Positions 46,718-55,708 of a DNA stretch of 64,000 nucleotides are shown one piece after another. The position numbers and the translations under genes were made by a program. The notes beneath the pieces are model-generated. The model worked only from the letters and a program-made list of their open reading frames with translations. It made no database searches and was not told the DNA's origin. Origin of the DNA: an alpha proteobacterium BAL199 (GTDB taxonomy: Bacteria > Pseudomonadota > Alphaproteobacteria > Thalassobaculales > Thalassobaculaceae); assembly GCA_000171835.1 (NCBI GenBank), contig ABHC01000007.1:124001-188000 (forward strand), read 5' to 3'. Positions within the stretch are counted from its first letter, which is position 1; every line of letters starts with the position of its first letter.

Positions 46718-48081
46718 TCGAATGGCTGCAGGACTGGCTGCCGCTGGTCATGGCCGGGTCGCTGGGTGTGCTGCTCTTCACCGGCTGCCCGGTCGCGCTC
46801 GTCCTGACTTTCGCCGGGCTGGCCTTTGCCGGCATCGGGATCGCCCTCGACCTGATGTCCGTCGTGGAACTGCCGAACATAACCACCCGCATGTACGGTT
46901 CAGTCGGCGAGAGCCTGCTCTACCCGTCGGTGCCGATGCTCATCTTCATGGGCCTGATGATGGAGCGCTCGGGCGTCGCCCGCGAACTCCTCGTTTGCCT
47001 TCAAGTACTGCTGCGGCGGGTTCCGGGCAGCCTTGCGATCGCGGTGGCGCTGATCGGGGTAATCCTGGCGCCGTCGGCCGGGCTGATCGGCGCCTCGGTC
47101 GCCACGATCTCGCTGATCGCGCTGCCTACCATGCTTGAACGCGGATACGGATCGTCGTTCTCGGCGGGCGCGATTGCGGGCGCGGGAACGCTCGGGATCA
47201 TCTGTCCGCCGGCCATCATGCTGTTCTTCCTGGCAGACCTGCTCGGCGTGCGAATGGGCGAGATGTTCCTGGCGCCGCTGGTCCCGGTGGCAATCCTTCT
47301 CGCGCTCTACATCTTGTATTTCCTGGCGCGCGGGATCCTGACCCCTCGGGTAGCGCCGGATTTCGAGGCTCCGGCCATGCCGCTCGGGGAGTTGGCCGTT
47401 TACACGATCCGCAGCCTGGCCCTTCCGGTTGGACTGATCGGCCTCGTTCTCGGCTCGATCGTCGCCGGCATCGCCACGCCGACCCAATCGAGCGCCGTTG
47501 GCGCCGCCGGTTCGGTCTTGCTGACGATCGCGAACCGCAGCATCTCTCGCGCACTGCTGCTCGAGGTTCTGGAACGCACGATCGCGGTCTCCGCCATGGT
47601 GTTCTTCGTGGTGATCGGCGCGTCGGTGTTCTCCTACACGTTCCGCAGCATTGACGGTGACGGTCTGATCGTCGACCTATTGCTCGGCACCGGGCTCGGG
47701 CCGTGGCCAATGCTGTCGATGATCCTCGCCGTGATCTTCCTGCTCGGCTTCATCATCGACTGGATCGAGATTGCCTTGATCACCTTGCCGATCTTCTACC
47801 CGATCCTGGACAGCCTGGATTTCGGCGACCGGTTTGCCAGCTCCGAAGAGGCTTTCACCTGGATCGCGGTGCTGATCGCCATCAACCTGCAGACGTCGTT
47901 CTTGACGCCACCGTTCGGGTTCGCGCTGTTCTTCCTGAAGGGATCGGCTCCGCCTTCAGTGACCATGGCCGACATCTATCGCGGCGTTGCGCCGTTCGTG
48001 CTCATCCAGATCTCGGTTCTGGCGCTGGTCATGCTGTTCCCCGAATTGGCGCTCTGGTTGCCTCGTCTGATCCTCGGCTAA
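46714..48081 (+). CDS. TRAP transporter large membrane subunit (DctM type)
   Basis: A 455-residue permease with about 12 hydrophobic helices. DctM-type signatures include SVPMLIFMGLMMERSGVA, APSAGLIGASVATIS, GTLGIICPPAIMLFFLADLLGVRMGEMF and the late LQTSFLTPPFGFALFFLKG. Start GTG overlapping dctQ as GTGA. There is no periplasmic binding protein (DctP) gene on either side, so the partner must be elsewhere. Control by the adjacent metal-type MerR is inferred from the promoter. Confidence 0.93.
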   Translation: MIEWLQDWLPLVMAGSLGVLLFTGCPVALVLTFAGLAFAGIGIALDLMSVVELPNITTRMYGSVGESLLYPSVPMLIFMGLMMERSGVARELLVCLQVLLRRVPGSLAIAVALIGVILAPSAGLIGASVATISLIALPTMLERGYGSSFSAGAIAGAGTLGIICPPAIMLFFLADLLGVRMGEMFLAPLVPVAILLALYILYFLARGILTPRVAPDFEAPAMPLGELAVYTIRSLALPVGLIGLVLGSIVAGIATPTQSSAVGAAGSVLLTIANRSISRALLLEVLERTIAVSAMVFFVVIGASVFSYTFRSIDGDGLIVDLLLGTGLGPWPMLSMILAVIFLLGFIIDWIEIALITLPIFYPILDSLDFGDRFASSEEAFTWIAVLIAINLQTSFLTPPFGFALFFLKGSAPPSVTMADIYRGVAPFVLIQISVLALVMLFPELALWLPRLILG

Positions 48082-48209
48082 GCCAGCAGCAACGGACTCC
48101 AATACGGCACGGGGCCAATCAACACTGGCAATCCGCGGTGATTCGGTCTAGAAACCGCGCCCGTCGCCCGGCACCCCTGGAGGCCGGGCCTTACACAGGA
48201 GAGACGCCA

Positions 48210-48839
48210 ATGTCGGAAATTTCGACACTGGGCGCCAGCGCACGCGACCGGGCCGGTAAGGGGTCCGCCCGGGCCGCGCGACGCGAGGGGCTCGTTCCCG
48301 CCGTAATCTACGGCGACAAGCAAGATCCGGTTTCCATCAACCTGACTCTGCGGGAGCTGGAAAAGCTCCTGACGAAGCCGGGTTTCTTCTCGCACCTGCT
48401 CGACATCGATGTCGCCGGCACCAAGCACCGCGTGCTGCCGCGCGACCTGCAGCAGCATCCGGTGTCGGACAAGCCGCTGCACGTCGACTTCCTGCGGGTG
48501 TCGGCGTCGAGCGAACTGACGGTCGACGTGCCGGTCGAGTTCGAGAACGATGAGGCGAGCCCGGGCCTGCGTCGCGGCGGCGTGCTGAACGTCGTGCGCC
48601 ACTCGGTCGAGGTCTACTGCCGCGCCGACAGCATCCCGGAGAAGATCACCATCGATCTCACCGGCCTGCAGATCGGCGATTCGGTTCACATCTCGGCGGT
48701 CACTCTGCCGGAAGGCGTGCGGCCGACCATCGAGGATCGCGACTTCACGATCGCGACGATCGCGGCGCCGACCCTCAAGTCGGACGATGCAGACGAAGAA
48801 GAAGGCGACGAGGAAGAGGGCGAGGACGAAGAGGAGTAA
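48210..48839 (+). CDS. rplY: 50S ribosomal protein L25/Ctc
   Basis: A 209-residue long-form L25 that binds 5S rRNA. The N-terminal L25 domain (about 8-95) has [20 protein letters not shown] and HVDFLRV; the C-terminal TL5-type domain (about 100-190) follows; the last 20 residues are almost all Asp and Glu, common in the Ctc form. AGGAG precedes the ATG. rplY-pth-ychF is a common order. Confidence 0.96.
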   Translation: MSEISTLGASARDRAGKGSARAARREGLVPAVIYGDKQDPVSINLTLRELEKLLTKPGFFSHLLDIDVAGTKHRVLPRDLQQHPVSDKPLHVDFLRVSASSELTVDVPVEFENDEASPGLRRGGVLNVVRHSVEVYCRADSIPEKITIDLTGLQIGDSVHISAVTLPEGVRPTIEDRDFTIATIAAPTLKSDDADEEEGDEEEGEDEEE

Positions 48840-48873
48840 TCCTCCGTCGATCGCTCCTGATCCTGGATACCGC

Positions 48874-48903
48874 CCGGGGGGATCGTTGTTGCGATCCCCC
48901 CGG
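48874..48903 (+). terminator. GC-rich 12-bp hairpin between rplY and pth
   Basis: CCGGGGGGATCG pairs exactly with CGATCCCCCCGG around the loop TTGTTG. It lies 35 bases after the rplY stop. No T-run follows, so it is more likely an attenuating or stabilising hairpin than a full terminator. Confidence 0.5.
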
Positions 48904-48938
48904 TGCCGTTCCGGCGTCCGCTACCGCGGGAGAGTGCG

Positions 48939-49586
48939 ATGCTGCTGTTCGTGGGTCTCGGCAATCCGGGACCGTCCTACGAGGGCAACCGCCACAACAT
49001 CGGCTTCATGGCGATCGACGAGATCGCGCGGGTCTACGGCTTCGGCCCATGGCGTTCCCGCTTCCAGGGCCTGGTTGCCGAAGGCCACATCGCCGGCGGC
49101 AAGGTGCTGGCCCTGAAGCCGCTGACCTTCATGAACGAGTCTGGCCGCTCGGTCGGCGAAGCGGCGCGCTTCTTCAAGCTCGAGCCTAAGAAAGTCTGCG
49201 TGTTCTACGACGAGCTCGACCTGGTGCCCGGCAAGGTACGGGTCAAGACCGGCGGTGGCGCTGGCGGCCACAACGGCATCCGCAGCATAGACCAGCATCT
49301 CGGCAACGATTTCCAGCGGATCCGGCTCGGCATCGGTCATCCCGGCGACAAGGCTAAGGTTCACGGCTACGTGCTGTCGGATTTCGCCAAGGCAGAACGC
49401 AACGGCTGGGTCCCGACCCTGATCGACGCGGTGGCACGCGAAGCGCCGGCCCTGCTCGCCGGCGACGAAGGACGGTTCATGAGCCGGGTCACCCACGCGG
49501 TGTTCCCCCCGCCTCCCAAACCCGCTAAACCCAGCCCGCCGGCCGCACCTACGGTCGAGTCCCCAATTTCCGAAGACGGAGCGTAA
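48939..49586 (+). CDS. pth: Peptidyl-tRNA hydrolase
   Basis: A 215-residue esterase that recycles peptidyl-tRNAs dropped from ribosomes. [20 protein letters not shown] at the N-terminus carries the catalytic histidine; [10 protein letters not shown] and the [19 protein letters not shown]-type segment follow. The last 30 residues are a Pro-rich extension. Start chosen at MLLFVGLG, with GGGAGA upstream. Confidence 0.97.
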   Translation: MLLFVGLGNPGPSYEGNRHNIGFMAIDEIARVYGFGPWRSRFQGLVAEGHIAGGKVLALKPLTFMNESGRSVGEAARFFKLEPKKVCVFYDELDLVPGKVRVKTGGGAGGHNGIRSIDQHLGNDFQRIRLGIGHPGDKAKVHGYVLSDFAKAERNGWVPTLIDAVAREAPALLAGDEGRFMSRVTHAVFPPPPKPAKPSPPAAPTVESPISEDGA

Positions 49587-49590
49587 GCCG

Positions 49591-50694
49591 ATGGGCTTCA
49601 ACTGCGGCATCGTCGGTCTGCCGAACGTTGGCAAGTCGACCCTGTTCAACGCCCTGACGGCGACCGCCGCGGCCGAGGCCGCGAATTACCCGTTCTGCAC
49701 GATCGAGCCGAACACCGGCCGGGTCGCCGTGCCCGATCCCCGGCTCGACACCCTGGCGCGGATCGCCAAGTCGGCGAAGATCCTGCCGACCCAGATCGAG
49801 TTCGTGGACATCGCGGGCCTGGTGCGCGGCGCCAGCAAGGGCGAGGGTCTGGGCAACCAGTTCCTGGCGAACATCCGCGAAGTCGATGCGGTCATCCACG
49901 TGCTGCGCTGCTTCGAGGGCGAAGTGACCCACGTCGAGGGCTCGGTCGACCCGATCCGCGACGCCGAGACCGTCGACACCGAGCTGATGCTGGCCGACCT
50001 CGAGAGCCTGGAGAAGCGCATCCCGGCGCTGGAGAAGCGGATCCGAGGCCAGGACAAGGAAGCGAAGGACCTGCTGCCGATCGCCACCCGGGTGGTCGAG
50101 CTGCTGCGCGACGGCAAGCCGGCCCGCACCCTGCTGCCGACCTTGGACGCCGATGAGCGTCGCCTGCTGCGGCTGCTGCAGCTGCTGACCGCCAAGCCGG
50201 TGCTGTACGTCTGCAACGTCGAGGAAGAGAACGCGGCCGTCGGCAACGCGCTGTCCGAGAAGGTCGCGGCCCTGGCCGCCGAACAGGGCACCGAGGCGGT
50301 GGTGATCTCGGCGGCCATCGAATCCGAGATCGCCCAGCTGTCCGACCCGTCGGACAAGGCCGAGTTCCTGGAGACCCTCGGGCTTGAGGAACCCGGCCTC
50401 GCCCGTCTGATCCGCGCCGGCTATCGGCTGCTCGATCTGCTGACGTTTTTCACGGTCGGCCCGAAGGAAGCGCGGGCCTGGACAGTTCGCCGGGGGGCCA
50501 AGGCCCCCGAGGCCGCCGGCGAGATCCACACCGACTTCCAGCGCGGCTTCATCCGGGCCGAGACCATCGCCTACACCGACTTCGAGGCCTGCAACGGCGA
50601 GAACGGCGCCAAGGAAGCCGGCAAGATGCGGGTCGAAGGCGCCGAGTACCCGGTGAAGGACGGCGACGTGTTCCACTTCCGCTTCAACGTGTGA
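49591..50694 (+). CDS. ychF: Redox-regulated ATPase YchF
   Basis: A 367-residue Obg-family P-loop protein that prefers ATP and associates with ribosomes and stress responses. GLPNVGKSTLFNALT is the P-loop; FVDIAGLVRGASKGEGLGNQFL is switch II; the NxxE-type specificity loop appears as NVEEEN, and a C-terminal TGS domain ends GDVFHFRFNV. Four bases after pth. Confidence 0.96.
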   Translation: MGFNCGIVGLPNVGKSTLFNALTATAAAEAANYPFCTIEPNTGRVAVPDPRLDTLARIAKSAKILPTQIEFVDIAGLVRGASKGEGLGNQFLANIREVDAVIHVLRCFEGEVTHVEGSVDPIRDAETVDTELMLADLESLEKRIPALEKRIRGQDKEAKDLLPIATRVVELLRDGKPARTLLPTLDADERRLLRLLQLLTAKPVLYVCNVEEENAAVGNALSEKVAALAAEQGTEAVVISAAIESEIAQLSDPSDKAEFLETLGLEEPGLARLIRAGYRLLDLLTFFTVGPKEARAWTVRRGAKAPEAAGEIHTDFQRGFIRAETIAYTDFEACNGENGAKEAGKMRVEGAEYPVKDGDVFHFRFNV

Positions 50695-50709
50695 GGTCGG
50701 CCACCGCGT

Positions 50710-51582
50710 TCAACCGTCGGCGACGGTGACGTCAACCTCAACCACCATCTCGCGGAACGCATCGGTCATGCCGACGAAGCTGCCGGACACCGGCATGGCG
50801 TGGCGGATATCGCGGGCGACGGCGACCGGGATCAGGTTGAAGCCGCCGACGCTGCGGTTGGTCGGGTCGAAGGTGATCCAACCCGCACCCGGGACGTAGA
50901 CCTCGGCCCAGGCATGGGTCGACCCGCGATCGGCAGACCCGATCAGACGCCGGTCCGGATTGTAGAGATAGCCCGAAACGATGCGCGCGCCGAAGCCGAG
51001 GCTGCGTGCCGCTTCCACGAACAACATTGCGAAGTCCCGACACGAGCCCCAGCCGCGATCCAGGGTCTGGAGCGGTGACTGGGTACCCTCGTCTTCCCGG
51101 CTCTGGTAGCTGATCCAGCCGGTGATCCCGGTGCTGAGATCCTTGAGCAGAGCCAGCGTGTCGGTGGTATCGCCCCGCACGAACGCCTGCGCCCATTTCC
51201 GCAAGCGGTTGTTCGGATCGGCCTCCTGCTGCGCCGCAAGCGCGCCGAGATCGGTCCATTCATCGTCGGAATACCGAAACGGGTAGCGGATCGCCGAGGC
51301 CGCGATGTCGAAGACCGGCCACGCCACTGCGTTGAGTTCAAGCTCGGTGATGCTGTCGATTTTGAGGTGATCGGTCATCTCCGGAAAGATCGCGGTGGCG
51401 ACGGCGTTGCCGAAGACGTCGTTTGCCCAGGTGACCGTTGCCTCGGGCGTCACCATGACCTCGCTTGAGATCAGGCGCAGATCCCGGCTCTCACGCGGCC
51501 GCAGCATCAGCCGGTGCGGCCCCAGGCTGACCAACTGATGGTATCGGTAGGTCGTGCGATGCTCGATCCTGATCCTGATCAA
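50710..51582 (-). CDS. Transglutaminase-like cysteine protease family protein
   Basis: A 290-residue protein with the Bact_transglu_N domain (RIEHRTTYRYHQLVSLGPHRLMLRPR, split by helices) and a transglutaminase core whose catalytic Cys lies in GWGSCRDFAMLF, His in STHAWAEVYVPG and Asp in TFDPTN. Homologues are often cytoplasmic peptidases or cross-linking enzymes. The TTG start at 51582 is favoured by AAGGTGG seven bases upstream; longer frames lack a good site. Convergent with ychF; the XRE regulator is divergent. Confidence 0.9.
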   Translation of the reverse strand: MIRIRIEHRTTYRYHQLVSLGPHRLMLRPRESRDLRLISSEVMVTPEATVTWANDVFGNAVATAIFPEMTDHLKIDSITELELNAVAWPVFDIAASAIRYPFRYSDDEWTDLGALAAQQEADPNNRLRKWAQAFVRGDTTDTLALLKDLSTGITGWISYQSREDEGTQSPLQTLDRGWGSCRDFAMLFVEAARSLGFGARIVSGYLYNPDRRLIGSADRGSTHAWAEVYVPGAGWITFDPTNRSVGGFNLIPVAVARDIRHAMPVSGSFVGMTDAFREMVVEVDVTVADG

Positions 51583-51692
51583 CAGGCCACCTTGTCTCTC
51601 ACAGTCCCAGCCCTCGGGAAACAGTGCGCCTTGAGGGGCGGCTGATGCTGGTGCATGCGCCCAGGTTAGCACGATGCGCCGTCAGAACCGAC

Positions 51693-51728
51693 TTGACGAA
51701 TTTCCGTAAATGGGATTATTTCTCATAT
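51693..51728 (+). promoter_or_regulatory. Candidate promoter giving a leaderless XRE-cupin mRNA
   Basis: TTGACG at 51693 and TATTTC at 51717 are 18 bp apart. The expected start of transcription falls at or next to the ATG at 51729, and there is no Shine-Dalgarno before that ATG, consistent with a leaderless message. Confidence 0.35.
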
Positions 51729-52301
51729 ATGGAAAGCGTTCTCTCCAATGATACCTCGGTCGACCAGCGGATCGCCCAGCGCCTGAAGGGCCTGCGCGCC
51801 GAGCGCGGCTGGTCCCTGGACCAACTCGCCACCCGCAGCGCCATCAGCCGGGCCACCCTGTCTCGGCTGGAGAACGCCGAGGTCAGCCCGACCGCCAACG
51901 TGCTCGGCAAGCTCTGCGCGGTCTACGGCCTGACCATGTCGCGGCTGATGCACATGGTAGAGGGAGAGTTCCCCGCCCTCGTCCGCGGCGAGGCGCAGGC
52001 GGTCTGGAACGATCCGGAGATTGGTTTCCGGCGCCGTTCGGTGTCGCCACCGGCCCAGACCCTGGCGGCCGAGGCGCTGGAATGCGAGATCGATCCAGGC
52101 ACGCGCATCACCTACGACGAGCCGCCGCGACCCGGGCTGGAGCACCACCTGCTGATGGTCAATGGAAAGCTGGCCGTCACCGTCGGCGGCCAGACCTACA
52201 ACCTGCACCCCGGCGACTGCCTGCGCTACCAGTTGTTCGGCCCGAGCGCCTTTGCCACCCCCGCCGACAGCGGCGCCCGATACTTCCTGTTCATGGTGTA
52301 A
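51729..52301 (+). CDS. XRE-family regulator with cupin domain
   Basis: A 190-residue regulator: an N-terminal Cro/C1-type helix-turn-helix (about 15-70; LDQLATRSAISRATLSRLENAEVSPT) and a C-terminal cupin (about 105-188) likely to bind a small ligand. Such proteins often control neighbouring transport or acetyltransferase genes; here a GNAT gene starts five bases downstream and a YdcZ gene overlaps that. Confidence 0.93.
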   Translation: MESVLSNDTSVDQRIAQRLKGLRAERGWSLDQLATRSAISRATLSRLENAEVSPTANVLGKLCAVYGLTMSRLMHMVEGEFPALVRGEAQAVWNDPEIGFRRRSVSPPAQTLAAEALECEIDPGTRITYDEPPRPGLEHHLLMVNGKLAVTVGGQTYNLHPGDCLRYQLFGPSAFATPADSGARYFLFMV

Positions 52302-52306
52302 GGCAG

Positions 52307-52843
52307 ATGGGCAACGACACGCATCACACCGTCGCGATCTTTTCGGACCACGACATTGCCGATCACCTCGGCGAACTGGGCGCACTCCTGCACGCCTGCG
52401 TCCACCACGGCGCCAGCATCGGCTATGTCCTGACGTTCTCCGTCGAAGACGGTAAAACGTTCTGGCGCGACAAGGTGTTGCCGGCGGTGAGGAATGGATC
52501 ACGCCTGCTGCTGGTCGTACGCAGAGACGGTCGGATCGCCGGATCGGTCCAGCTCGACTACGACACGCCGCCGAACCAGCCGCACCGCGCCGAGGTCCGC
52601 AAGCTGCTGGTCCATCCGGATTTCCGCCGCCAGGGCCTCTCACGGTTGCTGATGGCTGAACTTGAACGGCATGCCGGCGGGCTGAACCGCCGCCTGCTGA
52701 CCCTGGACACCCGCACCGGCGATGCCGCCGAGCCGCTGTACGCCTCGCTGGGCTACCGGACCGTCGGGATCATTCCGGGGTACTGCCGAGACCCATTCGC
52801 CGACCAACTCGATCCGACGACGATCATGTACAAGGCATTGTGA
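52307..52843 (+). CDS. GNAT-family N-acetyltransferase
   Basis: A 178-residue acetyltransferase. The acetyl-CoA loop is visible in VRKLLVHPDFRRQGLSRLLM, followed by LTLDTRTGDAAEPLYASLGYRTVG. The substrate is unknown. It lies in a three-gene unit (XRE-cupin, GNAT, YdcZ transporter) whose members nearly touch or overlap, as in many small detoxification cassettes. Confidence 0.92.
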   Translation: MGNDTHHTVAIFSDHDIADHLGELGALLHACVHHGASIGYVLTFSVEDGKTFWRDKVLPAVRNGSRLLLVVRRDGRIAGSVQLDYDTPPNQPHRAEVRKLLVHPDFRRQGLSRLLMAELERHAGGLNRRLLTLDTRTGDAAEPLYASLGYRTVGIIPGYCRDPFADQLDPTTIMYKAL

Positions 52844-53301
52844 CCGTGCCCACCTCCGCCCTAGTCCTGCTGGCGTTGCTTGCGGGCGGTCTGCTGTCGG
52901 CGCAGGGCCCGATCCTGGCGCGACTGGCGCAGTACGCCGGCGGTCCGGTCCAGGCGGCGATCGTGGCGTTCAGCATCGGCCTGGTCGCCCTGCTGGCGGT
53001 CTGCGTCCTGTCTGGCGGCGCGCTGCCGCGGCCGATCGGCATCGCTCGCATGCCGATCTGGGTCTGGGCCGGCGGCCTGATCGGGACCAGCCTGCTGGTG
53101 CTGACCCTGTACGCCGTGCCGCGCATCGGCGTGACCGCTTTCGCCGCCGCCGTGGTCTGCGGCCAGTTGATCGCCGCGCTGGCCTATGATCATTTCGGGG
53201 CGTTCGGCCTGGAACTGCGCCGGGTGGGTCTGCGCGATGTGGTGGGTGTGGTGTTCCTGCTTGCCGGGCTGGTAATGATCACCGGCCACCAGCGGAACTG
53301 A
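52840..53301 (+). CDS. YdcZ-type (DUF606) DMT-superfamily transporter
   Basis: A 153-residue membrane protein with five hydrophobic helices, a half-size member of the drug/metabolite transporter superfamily. GPILARLAQYAGGPVQAAIVAFSIG is characteristic. These proteins probably act as dimers; the substrate is unknown. The start is GTG overlapping the GNAT stop as GTGA. Confidence 0.88.
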   Translation: MTVPTSALVLLALLAGGLLSAQGPILARLAQYAGGPVQAAIVAFSIGLVALLAVCVLSGGALPRPIGIARMPIWVWAGGLIGTSLLVLTLYAVPRIGVTAFAAAVVCGQLIAALAYDHFGAFGLELRRVGLRDVVGVVFLLAGLVMITGHQRN

Positions 53302-53413
53302 GGTCCACGGATACAACGCCACCCCGCCGGTTCCGCCTCTTCATCCGGCCGGCCATCTGTGCCACCTTCCCGTCCAATCGAATTCAACCGCCAAACATCC
53401 GGGAGGAGCCGCC

Positions 53414-54082
53414 ATGGCCGACACGCTGAAGCTGACCGCCGAGGACGGGCATGAGTTTGCGGCCTATCTGGCCCAGCCCGAGGGCCGGCCGAAGGGTGGC
53501 GTGGTGGTGATTCAGGAGATCTTCGGTGTGAATTCCCACATGCGTTCGGTCGCCGACGACTACGCCGCCCAAGGCTACCTTGCGATCACGCCGGCGCTGT
53601 TCGACCGGGTCAAGCCGGGCATCGAGCTCGGCTATACCGAGGACGACGTGACCGAGGGCCGCGAGGTCCGTGGCCAGGTGCGCAACGAGGAAGCCCTGCT
53701 CGACATCGCTGCCGCGTCGAACGCCGTGAAGTCGGCGGGGCGAATCGCCGCCGTCGGCTACTGCTGGGGCGGTACTCTGGCCTGGCTGACCGCGACGCGG
53801 CTGTCCGGTTTCACCGCGGTCGCCTCGTACTACGGCGGCGGGATTGGCGGGTTCGCGACGGAGACCCCGCACTGCCCGGTCATCCTGCATTTCGGTGAGA
53901 AGGACCATGCCATCCCGCTGACCGAGGTCGAGGCAATCCGCAAGGCCCACCCGGAACTGCCGGTTCATGTCTATCCGGCCGGACACGGTTTCAATTGCGA
54001 CCAGCGCGGCAGCTTCGAGCCGAAAAGCGCCGAGATCGCCCGCGAGCGCACCCTGGCTTTCTTCGCCAAGCAGCTGGGCTGA
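53414..54082 (+). CDS. Dienelactone hydrolase family protein
   Basis: A 222-residue alpha/beta hydrolase. The nucleophile cysteine lies in GYCWGGTLAW, the acid in FGEKDHAIP and the histidine in PAGHGFNCD, the Cys-Asp-His triad of dienelactone hydrolases. It may act on lactones from aromatic degradation, but no catabolic genes flank it. GGAGG lies before the ATG. Confidence 0.93.
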   Translation: MADTLKLTAEDGHEFAAYLAQPEGRPKGGVVVIQEIFGVNSHMRSVADDYAAQGYLAITPALFDRVKPGIELGYTEDDVTEGREVRGQVRNEEALLDIAAASNAVKSAGRIAAVGYCWGGTLAWLTATRLSGFTAVASYYGGGIGGFATETPHCPVILHFGEKDHAIPLTEVEAIRKAHPELPVHVYPAGHGFNCDQRGSFEPKSAEIARERTLAFFAKQLG

Positions 54083-54202
54083 CCTCAGTACGGCCGATTG
54101 ATGACGCTTCGTCGTGTCACCATGTCATCATATCTATGGATCATCTGAAAGTTAGTGGTCTAGCCTCCTATTAACTCAAAGCAGTTGGGAGGAAGTTCCA
54201 CC

Positions 54203-55177
54203 ATGAAACGAATGTTGTCTGGTGCGCTCGTGGGCGTCGCCCTCGCGAGCGTTGCCCTGTTCGGCGCCGCTGCGAAGGCCGAGTATCCGGAACGGCCGAT
54301 CACCGTGATCGTGCCCTGGGGCGCCGGCGGCGGCACCGACGCCACCGGCCGGATGATCGCCAAGATCATGCAGGACGAACTCGGTGTCCCGGTCAACGTC
54401 GTCAACCGCACCGGCGGCAGCGGCGTGGTCGGCCATCAGGCGATCGCCACCGCCAAGCCGGACGGCTACACCATCGGCATCGTCACCGTCGAGATCGCGA
54501 TGATGCACTGGGTCGGCCTGACCGACCTGGACTACACCGCCTTCACCCCCATCGCGCTGTACAACGCCGATCCGGCCGGCGTGTCGGTCACGGCCGATTC
54601 CAAGTTCACCAACGTCAAGGAGATCCTCGACGCGGCCAAGGCCAACCCCGGCAAGATGAAAGGCTCCGGCACCGGCCAGGGCGGCATCTGGCATCTGGCA
54701 CTGGCCGGCATGCTGGTCGATGCCGGCCTCGATCCGAACTCGGTTCCGTGGGTGCCGTCCCAGGGTGCGGCTCCGGCGCTCTCCGATCTGGCAGCCGGCG
54801 GCATCGACGTGGTGACCGCTTCGGTGGTCGAGGCACGGGCGCTGAAGGAAGCCGGCAAGGTCAAGGTTCTGGCCGTGATGGCCGATGAGCGCCTGCCGGC
54901 ATTCCCAGACGTCCCGACCCTCAAAGAGGCCGGTGGCCCGGGCTGGAAAACCGCCGCGTGGCGCACCGTCTCCGGTCCGAAGGGCCTGCCCAAGCCGATC
55001 CAGGACAAGCTCGGCGCGACCATCGAGAAGGTCTACAATAGCAAGGAGTTCCAGGACTTCATGGCGAGCCGCGGGTTCGGCCTGACCTGGGCGGATGCCG
55101 CCGGCCTGTCGAAGCACTACGAAGAGGCTGACGCCAGCTTCGGCAAGGTCCTGAAGGCGGTCGGTCTCGCGAAGTAA
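54203..55177 (+). CDS. Tripartite tricarboxylate transporter binding protein TctC
   Basis: A 324-residue periplasmic solute-binding protein. A signal peptide (about residues 1-26, ending AKA) is followed by the Bug/TctC pattern EYPERPITVIVPWGAGGGTD, VVNRTGGSGVVG and KPDGYTIG. Substrates of the family are carboxylates such as citrate, malate or terephthalate. GGGAGGA precedes the ATG. First gene of tctC-tctB-tctA. Perfect inverted arms TGATGAC/GTCATCA lie at 54099-54130 upstream. Confidence 0.94.
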   Translation: MKRMLSGALVGVALASVALFGAAAKAEYPERPITVIVPWGAGGGTDATGRMIAKIMQDELGVPVNVVNRTGGSGVVGHQAIATAKPDGYTIGIVTVEIAMMHWVGLTDLDYTAFTPIALYNADPAGVSVTADSKFTNVKEILDAAKANPGKMKGSGTGQGGIWHLALAGMLVDAGLDPNSVPWVPSQGAAPALSDLAAGGIDVVTASVVEARALKEAGKVKVLAVMADERLPAFPDVPTLKEAGGPGWKTAAWRTVSGPKGLPKPIQDKLGATIEKVYNSKEFQDFMASRGFGLTWADAAGLSKHYEEADASFGKVLKAVGLAK

Positions 55178-55221
55178 GCTGCGAGTGACGTGCGTACGAC
55201 TGATACTTCCCGGGTGACGTA

Positions 55222-55698
55222 ATGCGGTTCAACGACGCGATCATCGGCCTTGTGCTCATCGTCTTCGCGTTGGTGGCCGGCTACGCCACCCGGGACTTCC
55301 CGCAGATTCCCGGCCAGTCCTACGGGGCGGCCCTGTTTCCTCGTCTGCTTTGCGTCGGCTTCGCGGTCTGCGGGCTGCTGCTGATCGCCTCCGGAATGCG
55401 GCAACGCGCCACCGCCGGTGCCTGGCTCGATCTTGACGACTGGGCCCGGTCGTTCTCCGGCCCGCTGACCCTGGCCATCACGATCGGCGGCATGGTCTTC
55501 TACATCCTGGTCTCGGAGTCGCTCGGCTTCATCCCGACCGCCTTCCTGATGACCGCCTCCCTGCTGCTGCGCCTGCGCGGCCGCTGGATCAGCTCGCTCG
55601 CCATCGCCGCCATGGTCACGATGGTGATCCATCAAATCTTCTACAAGCTGCTGCTGGTGCCGCTCCCCTGGGGCGTGCTTGAGCCGCTGGTCTTCTGA
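55222..55698 (+). CDS. Tripartite tricarboxylate transporter small subunit TctB
   Basis: A 158-residue membrane protein with four helices, the poorly conserved small permease subunit. RFNDAIIGLVLIVFAL at the start and GQSYGAALFPRLLCVGF (the typical TctB G-x-x-x-FP motif) are visible. It lies 44 bases after tctC and 10 bases before tctA. Confidence 0.92.
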   Translation: MRFNDAIIGLVLIVFALVAGYATRDFPQIPGQSYGAALFPRLLCVGFAVCGLLLIASGMRQRATAGAWLDLDDWARSFSGPLTLAITIGGMVFYILVSESLGFIPTAFLMTASLLLRLRGRWISSLAIAAMVTMVIHQIFYKLLLVPLPWGVLEPLVF

Positions 55699-55708
55699 GG
55701 CTCGCTTC

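Noticed and set aside
48874-48903. Hairpin after rplY as a full rho-independent terminator
   Set aside because: The stem is strong but there is no T-run; kept only as a weak terminator or stabiliser.
54099-54130. Inverted arms TGATGAC/GTCATCA before tctC
   Set aside because: Perfect but short with an 18-base spacer; could be an operator or chance. Mentioned under tctC only.
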